In this document: positions 47,401 to 59,400 of the stretch, piece by piece
Numbering within the stretch: position 1 is the first letter of the stretch
Layout: each line of letters begins with the position of its first letter
DNA from: Romanomermis culicivorax
Taxonomy: Eukaryota > Nematoda > Enoplea > Mermithida > Mermithidae
Direction: 5' to 3'
Assembly (NCBI GenBank): GCA_963922205.1
Contig: CAWUHX010000009.1
Span: 1,302,001 to 1,366,000, forward strand
DNA: 64,000 nucleotides
Program-made: the position numbers and the translations under genes
The notes under the pieces: model-generated
Databases searched by the model: none
The model's input: the letters and a program-made list of their open reading frames with translations, nothing else
Told to the model about the DNA's origin: nothing

Positions 47401-50400
47401 CCCAATTATATTTATAATGATTTCCTACAAGTAGTATATATTAATGTGCTGATATCCTTTCCTAAAAATCGCTATATGGCACAGAAATTGCATACTTTCC
47501 CATTATCATTTGCTCAGTAAATGTGTCAAAAAGAGCAGTGAGTAATTCCTCAGAATCACACATTCGGCAATTTTTCTCGAATTGGTATAACCTACTGGGG
47601 AGAGGATGAAGTCTACCAAAATTTTTTGGTAGGTATAGTGAGCTGTTTTTATGGGGGTAGTAAATGAATTTTTAAATCTAAGACGGGGGTAATACCCCCC
47701 ATGGGGTGCTCTGTTGTATACAATAGGCTGCATAGGTAGGTATATTGCGAATATAATGCTAGAGACAGGGCCGTGCGCAGGATTTTTTCATGGGGGGGGG
47801 GGGGGCGACCTAGATTTTTTCACTGAATAGCCCCAGAAATGTTGATCTTACGCCGATATACTGTGTGCATCATCGTTTTTTTTCCTCGAAGATTTTTTCC
47901 ACATGAGAACCGGAACCAAAATTTTTTTCTTCATTTTCCAAAAATTTTCCACATTTTTAAAAACGCTTATAATGTGGCTACGGTTGCTTTTTTATGCATT
48001 TTAGGAGCATACCCAAGCATTTTGCTGTATTTGTAGTCAGAAACCTGCAAAAATGAGGAAAAAAATTGAGAAAATTATGGTTATGTTAGTCAAAATGAGC
48101 TCATGAAGAATATATTGGTGTTCTATAGAATGGTCCGGCGCGGAGCGCCGGAAAAATTTCTTGATTTTCACTTTCTAAAACGTTTCTAAACCACTTTCTT
48201 GGTCCGGCGCGGAGCGCCGGAAAAATCTTTTGGTTTTTGTATTCTAAAACGCTGAAAAATAAATCTCTCCAACAGATAATTCGTGAACAAATGTTTTGAA
48301 ATCGCGTTCTAGAGTAATGTCTTCAATTTCCACTTTCAATAAACGCAAAAGTTCAGATTGCAAACGTTTAAAAAATTCCAATCATCGAGGGAAAAAATTG
48401 AGAGACATGATGAAAAATCTTTATTTTCGGCGACATAATTGACTGTAAACGATTAGAAAATGAAACGATCTAACTTGATTGATAGAAACTGTTGAGCATT
48501 AATTAGTAAGTCGAAGTAGATATGCTAACGGCCGCGCCTGATAGAATATAGTTATAATTATACCCATGACCGGCGCGAAGCGCCGGAAAATTTTGAGATT
48601 TTGACCTTTTAAAGTCCACCAAAACGCATCTTTTCGGTTTAGAGTTACTGCCTCGATGGGGGGGGGGAGGCGGCCGCCCCCCGCTCATCCCTTGCGCACG
48701 GCTATGGCTAGAGATGATGATTGATACACATCATTGATGCACCTACGCTGCAAAATACTACACATCACATCACGATAGCTCAATATTATTGACGAGACAA
48801 AGCAAAATTTGCATACCTCTAGGTTTTTTTTGACCTACGAGTCACAAGCCAAGTGGCTTGTTGACCTTAAATTTTACAAGCCATTCCAAATTTTTGCAAG
48901 CCAATTTTATTATATCAGTATACGTGAATAAATTCCAATGCTAGGTTATTTTTTAAAGAAATGTATATATTGAGCATCACGGCGATCGATCAAAAAAGAG
49001 ATGTCATTCAACATTTATTCAACAACATGTTAGAGCCGTTAATTAATTAAAATTCAGGAAACATTTGAAATTTTTGAGTTTGATCGAAGTCTAATCTACA
49101 AGCATTGTGGAAAAAATTTTCCAGCAAACTATCCAAGAGCATAATGACTTTGAATTACACGAGAAATCGATGGTTAAGTCATCTATGATGACAAGTGAGA
49201 GCCCAGAAAAGCTCTTAATCTTTCCTGCCTGAAACGCCGAAAAATTTTTTGGGTATTGACATTCTGTGATACTGGAAAATCAATTTTCCAACCGCTTGTT
49301 TGAAGAATTAGTTTCGAATTTTCTGTTCAAAGGTCGTAATTTCTGGAATTTCATGTTCGAAAAATTTTAAAACCATTAATTTATTCACACACTCTAATGA
49401 ACTTGGCCAAATTGATATGAGCAAAAAGAGTAGGAGTTTCCGAAAACTACTTCCGTGAAGCTTTTGGATTGATTTTACGTTGAGAAAGGAATAATCACTT
49501 CAAAAAGTTTACAGACTTGACGTATTGATCTTTCTCAAAAAATGTGTCAAGGGAAAAATGTGAATCTTCATTAAATATCAAGATGAAATATTGAAGATTA
49601 CCAATTAAAACATGAGATAATACGTTTAAGATGATTAAAATTATTAAAGATTAAATGATAAATGAAGGTAGACATGTTAGAAGCAGCGCCTGAGCTAGGA
49701 AATAAATAATAATGCTGAATTAAGTTATAACCGGCGCGAAGCGCCGGAAAATGTTGAGATTATGACCCTCTAAAATGCACCAAAATGCATCTTTTCTGTA
49801 TCCGATATGATCAAACACATGACTCAAAAAATTCTGACAAGCCATTTTTGCTTGTTGGACTAAAATTCTACAAGCCATTTTGTCAGTCCAACAAGCCATG
49901 GCTTGTAAAAGGCTAAAAAAACTATGCATACACCTCTACTCTCAAGTCTACATATTATACGTGATACAAAACGAGTTACCCGTGTACCCGGGTAATGGTT
50001 TTCATTTTGTACCCGGGTATACCCGGTTCATTCGGGTACCCGGTGTGAAGCTCTAGTTCTGATCGTGTTTTGAACCTTGAACAGTTCTTGAACATTAAAT
50101 ATTAATTCCATCGGGTATGATGATAGATTTCACAAATTTTGAGCTTGGTTAAATTAGACTAAATCCAGAATAGATCATCTTGACCCATGCAAAGCGTCGA
50201 TAAATTTAAGTATTTCATATTTCTAAACGCAGCAAAATACAACTTTTGGTAGCACTTTTCTGCAGGGGAATGTCTCTTCACGCAGATTTTTTTTTCACAT
50301 GCGATGTTGCAATGTGACACTTGAGTGAAAAATGTGTTTGCTCAAACTAAAATGGATGAAATTGCCTTTGTTTACCGGAAAAACGATAAGAAGCTAGTTT

Positions 50401-53400
50401 TCCTGCATTTCATCCGATCCGCGTCAGTTCTTTCGCTGGCTGTCACCTTCACGTTGGGGGTGTGTGCTGTATGACCCAGTGGTTCCCTGCATACAGGCAT
50501 AGTGTCCGACTATCATACCTGTATATTGTGTGGGGATGGGCCGGATCCACTTTTTTGACGATAACGGATACGGATCCAAAAAATTATACCAAAAAATCAG
50601 TTCATTTGTTGAAGCTTAACAGGTTAACAATTTAACATTGATTTCAGATTTGCAAATCTCGAAACGATAGAGTAATTAAGAAATGGAAACAATAATATCT
50701 AATCTGAGAATACATTTTCAATTTTGATAAAGAATTTATAATCGCTACTTTTATTGACCCCAGATTAAAAGGACAAAATTTTCGAAAAAACTGGAGCGAT
50801 GTCAAATATAGTTGAAACATTGAGAACTTTACTTATTAATTTCATTGATCGAAGCCAGATCATAATCAGAATGTGAGCTACCGAGAACAAAAAAAACCGA
50901 AAATAAGCACGAAATTGGTTCATTCAATGTTTTTTAAACCAGCAGCAGTGATGATGAAGGTCAAATTGAACAAGAACACATAAATACAGCGAACAAAGTT
51001 TTTCTTCTGTATTGTCTGCTAGTAAACATATACACTTATTTGTAGAATTCACGGGAAATCGAGATATATATAGAGAAGATGAAAAGAATATCATCGCCTA
51101 AATCAAACTTCACTGCCAAACTGCCGTCATTGATAGTCAAAAAATTTTGTCTACACCAGCAACTTTCTGGTGAAATTTATGATCCTACCAGAAATCGCTT
51201 GATTAAATTATAGTTAAAAATTGCTGTTGGTCAAATATAATTTACCCATCGTTGGCTTGAAATTTTTGTGAAACTTAATGGAAACTAAAATGAATGAAGA
51301 TCTGATTATGACGTCTTGATATTTGACAGCAGCAGATCCGGATCCCAAAAAAATTAGTTCAGCGGAACTGGATCCAAAAAATTGGATTAATTTATTCAAT
51401 TTTTTCTTCGTGGAAACTGAATTTTTATAAATTTATCGCAAAAATTCCGCGGATCCGGATGCTTGGCCCATCCCTAGCATTGGACGGTAAGGAAGGGTAT
51501 TAACCAGGCTTTTCTAGTCATTTTAGGGGTCCGGTCATTAAAAATTTGGAAACAGCACATAAAAATGTAGGTCTAGGAGCCATTTTGGCTCCTAAAATTT
51601 TGATTTCACGTATCATTTTAGTGAATTATAGTTATTTTCATTCAATTTTAGATTGTAACTATAATTTTAAACATGGAACCGAATTTGAATTCATTTCCGT
51701 CATGGACGTGATTTCCAGAAATTTCAAGTTTAACTTGAAGTTTTCCAAATATATGAAAGTATGAGTTTTTTAAATTGAATAATGATTAAGTAAAGACATG
51801 TTTTTACACAGAAAACTTGAACTTGATGCTTATTGAATAAGTTATCCATAAATTGATTTTCCTGCATTTTAATGTCAGAATCTAAAAAAATTTTCGACGC
51901 AACGCACCAGAGAGATATAGGTACAACGCAAAGAATAAGAACAGAAATTGCATTTTTCATTGCCCTATACCTTTTTGCCAGAAGGGCATCAACTCAAGTG
52001 CTATATCCTAAGAAGGTTTCTGAAAAAATACACGAAATATCGTGATTTTTTGCATACAAAAAATTTTTTTGCACAGGTATTTTTAGGTCGACGAAAACAC
52101 TGGTGGGAGATTAAATTTTGAAACGCGTAACCAACTGATCGAATATTCATACGATTATATACATTCCACAACGCGTTACAAGCCTATTTTTTATATCCTT
52201 CAATTCAATTATAAATTTCTGGCTCCGAAAATTTAAATTTGGCTTCTTAAAATTTAGGCCTAAGAGCCATTAGGCTCATGGTTTTCAGAGCAAAAAAACC
52301 TGGTATTTACGTTACCAGGCCTCATTTACTACTCATGGTCTTTACTGTTGGGATTTTTTGAACCATATGTATATTGCTACCATCCCTTTTAATCTACAAG
52401 CTGTTTTATTTGGGTTTTCACTATTTACTACCCTGACGAACCCAGTTTACCCCATCAGGCTGGCTGACCATGCACAGATATGCCTACTATACTACTCTTC
52501 TTCTAACTGTGTAATATAGGCAGTAAACATGTATCAAATTATAATGCAGACATAATAACAAATTTTCTTAGATTGATTTTAAAACTTTTTTGATTCTCTA
52601 CGACTTTAAAACCCAAAAATTTTTCCGAAAATAAATTTTCTTCAGCGCTACAATGCTTATCTTTCAACAATTTAATTTAATCTGCGGCATTTTTTTGTTT
52701 CAGTAACTATCTATTTCTGTTTAAGTTACTCTCCGTCAACTCTTCACAACTTCTTTGTGCCGAGAATGGCTGATTTTTGCACGAACGCTGTTTGTGTGCA
52801 CGTTAGAGTATGGAAAACTTATTGTGTTAACAGTAGTGTTTTGAATGGTGTACACATAAGAACCTCAAGGAGGGGTTTAGGACGTATTTTATTCTACATA
52901 AAAAACATTTCTCATTCATTGAAAGACAACGTTGCAGCCAAATTTCAACTAAATCTGTCATCAAATGCATTTCGGCAATAACAAACCAAAATGTTGATAC
53001 AAGATTTGTGATGAACTTCTCGGAAAATCGCAAACTTAATGAAACATCAGTGATGTTTATTCTAGACTTTGTCATATTTGCAGGTTTTCCGACTAAAGTA
53101 AGTATTTAAAGTTTATGTGAGACTTTTACCTGAAAATTCAACAAATGTAGGATCATCTCACACACACACTCTCTTACCTGAGACTCTGACACGTTCCCAG
53201 GTCCGAAAGAATCGTCGAAAAATCCTTCCTGAACTATTTTTAAGACATTTGTGAAGTGATTTTTACGCACATTTAGTTTGAAAAACATGTTTGCCAAGCT
53301 TTTTTGTTTTTTCTCACCCAGCCCTATTTCCCTTGATGAAAAGTCCAAGAATCTTGTCCCCCGTGTATGTCTGATTTTGAGTGACCCGCAATTCCGAAAC

Positions 53401-56400
53401 TATATCTTTAAGAAAAGGAGAGTCTTAAAACGTACTACCATTTTATGTACATATTATATCTTCTCAAAAACTGATTTGAAGTTGGAAGACATCTGCGCCA
53501 TTATGCAGTCGACTAACTGATAAAACAACTTGAAACTAATAAAAAATTATCTTTTACTGGCACAACACTCGGGGTCTTGGCATGACCCTTGCAAAGTGCT
53601 AAGAAATAAAAATAAGGAAAAACCAATAACACGTTTTCTTCAAACAAAAGTTTTTTTCCAAAAAAAATTTTCTTTTCGTTTGGAGAAAATGAATATTTCA
53701 AAATTTTTTACACTTTTAAGCCAATTGTGGTGACCTGGTCACGCATCACAACTATTTGATGGAGCCAGATATCCCACTATGTCTGTGTTTAACCGTCGAT
53801 ATATCCCACTAGGTCTGGGTTTAACCATCTCTACACCGGTTCATCATCATCGGTTTTTATGCCTCTTCAATCTTATACATAATGCATCTCTCCAACTTCT
53901 ATTGTTTTTTTATACTGCATCGAGTACCAATATTTGACACAGGCATAATTTCTCGAAGACTTTTTGTATTTCCGTTTCGTGCTTCATTGTTAAAACACAT
54001 AGATTTTTAGTTGCTAAAAATACGCCCTTTTGAGAGCCATAAGCGGCGCTGTTAACACGTTGAGTAGGTACATGCACTGAATTAATAAAGGAAAATACGT
54101 TCATTCACTGTAACTGCACATAAATACAATTAATAGTATATAAATATTCCGTTCATACAATATCTTGTTGAGACCCAGGTACCCGGGTAGCACCCGGGTT
54201 TCGTTCAGAAAATTACCCGGGTACCCGAAATACCCGGGTGCCCGATGTGAAGCACTACAATCAATTCCATTGATACTCAATACTCGTGGCTGTTGAGTGA
54301 CAAAAAAATTTTTTGGCCTAAAATTTTCGTTTGTACCGGTACAAACGAAGCCAAAATTTTCGTTTGTACTCTGGACCGTTGCGTTTGTAAAGTACAAAAA
54401 AAACTGCTTAGGACTGAGATTTCTTGCCAATTATTCAGACCCTGGTTGATGTAGTTATAAAATAATTTAAGGCTTTCATGTCTAACAAGCTTAGTTTTTT
54501 TTGCGGATTTGACTTTTGAGTCGAGTAGTAAGTAAAATTATGTGGGTAAGTATTGAATATTAAATTAATTTTGAAACTTAGAACATTGCAAACGTTTCGT
54601 TTTGAAATGATCTGAAAATGTTTTCCATCATTTAGAATAAAACTTTAGTGATGTTGCATTTGTTTCATATTTACTTTGTTCAGATTCCGTGATGTGAAAT
54701 TTAAAAAAAGCCCTAAAAAATGGGGCTTGACGTCGCTACTAAGTAGAAAAAATCGTACAAAAATATGTATCTATCATGCAAGCGAGAATAGTATATATAA
54801 TAAGACCCATTCTGTAGTAATAGCTCGCAGACAGGTTTAAAATGCAAAAATTGGAAACATCTGAAATATCTATGTGTGACCTTCAACTGCAGTTTGTAAT
54901 ATTAATAACATATGTAATAATCTATCAATTTAAAACCCTCTTATCGAAAACGGTTATACTTAAAAATTGTGTCATTTCAACTTCTCTATGTGATGCATTG
55001 ATACAATTCTGTAGTTGATTTCTTTTGAGTTTTGATTACGTACATTGTGTATTGTATATTTCTCTTTATTTGTAATGTTTCTTCTTTTCCTTGAATTTGC
55101 CCCTTACATATCGCATGCTCTGTTCCATTTTTACTTTTCTTGTGTTCTTCACTCATGGTTCGTTTTTTATGTGCCCACTATTACTGTATTTCTATTGCTA
55201 AATAGGGATTTCCTATAGCATAAAATAATGACACTTCTGATAAGATTAATACTTCTAGCTGCCATTTTACGGCTCCCTAACTAGTCTTAGATGATACAGG
55301 GAGCTTCCAGCAATTTTTACATAGTTATTTTGATGTACCATACATTCTAAAAAATTAAACCAGAAAAAAACAACTAAAAAACCATAGAAAAACCAAAAAA
55401 ACCATAAAAAACCAAAAAGTCGAAATTTCAAAAGTTTGGTTTTTGCCAACCCTGGTATTAGTGCGTCTGGTGGCCACCCATCTTATAACATGTGCAATGC
55501 AAAAACGTACCTGCAGTAATTGAGTAAAATGTATGAGGAGAGGAGGCATAAACGGTATAACGTGCCTGCTAAATGGTAGCTTAAGCATAAAGTCCAATTT
55601 AGCGGTGCAATAGCCGACTGTCGACGACAAAAATCATGGGATTTTTTCACTTCTGAATAGGGCCCAAGTCTAAAGGGTCATTTATATTTGATTCTTCGAT
55701 GGAACTGATCGCCAACAGCTTGAAACGTTCAGCTTGAAAATCCACTTTCGATCGAAAAGAATAACTATTTTGTAGAAAATGACGACAGTAACCTCCAACC
55801 GAACCTAACGGAACAAAAATTTCCCTTTCGTTCGGTAACGTTGGGTCGATTGTCTGTGCCTGAGTCGATTGCTTAAGCCAGTCTAAGCCTAAGCCTGAGC
55901 CAGGCTTCGTACGCCTTAAGTTACGCGTCATAACCAGTTATTGTAGGTACTTCTTGCATCTTTCGCATTACACACGTTACAAGATGGGTGGCCACCAGGC
56001 GCACTAATACCTATAAGGTCGATCGAGAGTATGCGCTAGAGTAAACAATTTTTATTTTGCTTCCATTTATTTCCACTCATCTCATCATTCATTGACAGCC
56101 TGTAAACTTTGCTGCAACAATGCTGATACACTGTTCAAAGAGAACTCGTTCGCGTTCGGGTCAATTACGAGTAGATAAAATTATATTCATAGACTCGGCG
56201 CGAAGCGCCGAAAATTTTTTGCATTTTCGGCCCCTAAATTGTTTAAAAATCAAGGAAATTCAATGTTTGAACAGCCAAAAATTTTGTGCCAATTGGCACA
56301 AACGCTCAAAATTTTTTGTGCCATTCCAAATTTTTTTGTGTGCCAAAAACCATGTTTTGGCACAAAAAAAACACTGATGCTTAGTCTTCTCGACGGCAGT

Positions 56401-59400
56401 GGTTATTCAGCGCCCGGTGCTGAATATCCTTCTGTCTTAATTTTTTTTATTCAGCGCCCGGCGCTGAATAACCAAGCATGTTAATTTTTTTTATGCAGCG
56501 CCGGGCGCTGAATAACATTTTATCATACCTTGGTTGGTTATTCAGCGCCCGGTTCTATTATGTTACAATATACTTCCCGCGTTGCATCCGTAGAGTTTAT
56601 GTTTCATCAAAATATGAGTTACATCATCCATAATGGGTTAATACGAAGTGCGTACGCGTCAGATTCGGGTAGACTCCTTGGAACTGCGATCAAACTACGA
56701 CTGGTCACTTGCAGTCGGTCCAGCTAAGAATGAATTTTGACAGCTTACAATTGTTAACCACTACAATTGGATTTTTTCAAGTGATTTGTGGTTAAGGAAT
56801 ATGATTTTAATCTAATCCTCATTAGTTTCGTTGCAATATATACAACGCCAGTCTATTTCTAAAAGCCAGACTTTAATATAACATACTGTGACTATAACTC
56901 GTAAAGTCTTCACCCCTATTAGGTCTTTGGACTTTTGCTGGAGTCTCGAAAATGATTGAACACGAATTGCAATCTGCTTAGAAATAAAGAACTGGCTAGT
57001 CAAAAACAGTTTCTCATCAAGCATACGATTTTTATCATTCGGTGGGTGTACAGCGAAGCTTGAAAATCGTGAAACGAGTCATGGAAAAATTTAACAGAGC
57101 ACACATTATAAGTGGTGGCGATCTGTCTATTCATCAAGTTCTGCTAGCAGCAACCTAGAAGTTCAACAGTGTTATTTTGCACTGTATTAGAAGGTCAAGA
57201 GTTCAGGATTACTTGCTTGTTCACATGCACAAAACACTCCTAGAGTAGTTCTTTTTCAACAGGTTCAGGATTAACTTTATTCCATATATTATTACCAACG
57301 AAGCAGATTTCTTATAGTTTTTTTGCATTTTGTGTTTTATATGTCTCGAATGCGAATATTTTGTTCACATGACGGAAACATTAGATTCTTGACAATCACA
57401 TGAAGTAACTGCTAGAAAAAATGGTCAAAGTATCATATACATGGAAAATAGCTCAACTGGCAACTACCAGACGGACTAGTTCTCGGCACCAGACAAGGGG
57501 CTAGATGTACCAAACGCATCTGAGCCTTTTTATTGATTCAGTGGCGTAAAAATTGACCTGTACCAAACTCTGCATCACAGAAAATAATAATGAACTGAAC
57601 TAATTGAATGGCGTTTTCTCTTGTACCTACTTCTATTTATAGGTACCACTGAACCTTTAGAAGAGTTCAGAGCACCTCTATAAAGGTTTTGCTTGCACTA
57701 AGATGTAGCGGTTCAGTGATACTTTATTGTGCAGATTTTTAATAGTCACATAGATAATTGTTTTCATGTACCCAAGCCAATGAGCTATAGAAATTTCACA
57801 ATTCATGCACTAACAGCCAGAGTAGGTGTAGAGCAATGTTCGAAAAACAACTCACTATTTCCCACTTCGTTGGCCAATTTCAGATGCTCACGTTAGAAAA
57901 CGCACCAATATTGTTTTTCGTGCATCGATAATTAACATTTTAAGCTTTTTTGAACATTTTTCCCAAATAGGCATAAATTCGAAAAACAGCGGATTTTCCA
58001 ATCCCAAGAATTACAACATATATTCCTGCACTAGGCGCCATAAAACTGTAATTTCGACTAATTGTATTTGTGCTTGACACCACTGAGCATGTGATAGGGT
58101 ACCGCTACACCACCGTACTTGTGAATTGTGGAAGTAGCCCCAGATCAAAAATTGAGTCAGGGCCAGTTTGACTGGAAAACTGGCTAACAGTACAGAGAAA
58201 AGAATTATGTTCAACATGATAATTTCATTTTTATTTTGTTCAAGTGTCCAGACTGTCTCATAGGGGGGGGGGTACGAGGGGGTATTACCCCTACCAAAAG
58301 TCCTAAGAATTGATCACTGGGTGGCTAGTTTTGTCAAAACTGGTGCATTTATATTGGACATTTAGCTATACATTGCCACCGCAAATTGTTAAATTTACTA
58401 CTATCTGAAAATCTGACCTTGGGAGCTCTTGATCTGAAATAAGCCCGACAATCAACTTTGATTGTATTTTGTCTATTTTCTTCGAAATAAATGTACTCCA
58501 GCCGATTTTCTAACCTGATTTGGCTTGGCAAAGACGGAGAGGATTTGAGAACCAACCGAATTTCTGTATGGACTGACTGCAGATAAACTCATATTGTTTT
58601 TGCAAGTATATGCGATTGTTATGGTAGCATGCACTTTCATGTTAGAGTCATGCGCAGTGTTAGACAATGAGAGAAGTTCATGCTGGTTGAAGAATCCAGA
58701 TTTTTGGTTGGGGGCCAGATCTCTGATCTTCGGTTGTCTATCATCAATCCAAAATGAATGTGATTTTTACCGTTTTGCCCATTTCTAGCTCATTTTTTTT
58801 GTTATCCAGTTGGTTGACCGCAGTGTCTGGCTGATTGAAAACATCAGTACATCGCCCATGCCTATTCATTTGCTACATAGTCATCTCAGTTCATTTTGAC
58901 ATACAATATTCAAAGCTCACACATGAAAATCCACAAAATTAAATTATCAAATTAAGCCTCTTCGTTGAACTTCAGCCTTGAGAATTATGTTGTTACGTCT
59001 TATAATCACTCATGTCAAAGTTTCATGAATACGGAAATCCATAGGCTACTCCTAGAATAGTTCAGGAATCACTAGCATTGGCATACCAGTGCTTGTGGGA
59101 GGGCTGGGGTGTACCTCCAGCCCCAACTTGGTCGAACCCTGTACCCATCGGAACCCCCACCTTTAACTTGGCAACTTGATCAACCCTATACCCAGCCCCC
59201 CCCCGCACACTTGAAAAAAATTGAAAAAAAGTGGCTTTTTGGGAAAATTTTTGAAATTTTTTGCGTTTTTTCGACCCCCACACCCAAATCTTGGGATCCT
59301 CCAACGGGTCGGATCTCTTACAGGTATAATCACTGGTGCAAGCGGTCCCTATTACTTTTGACTTTCGTTCACTAATATCGCTGATTAGGTTAGTATTTTC

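Larger units (their letters stand above)
46510..50055. mobile_element. 3.5-kb hAT element with nested insertions
   Basis: Terminal inverted repeats TAGAGCTTCACAC / GTGTGAAGCTCTA with a perfect 8-bp duplication GTTCTGAT (46502-46509, 50056-50063). Both ends carry TACCCGGGTA words. On the minus strand near 47150-46860 a broken frame resembles a hAT transposase ([28 protein letters not shown]). It contains the complete nested element 47766-48706 and family A copy 2. Resides in HARS intron 1. Confidence 0.8.

Noticed and set aside
55647..55931. 94-codon frame inside an inverted-repeat element
   Set aside because: No motif, and it lies in a non-autonomous element; openness is likely chance.
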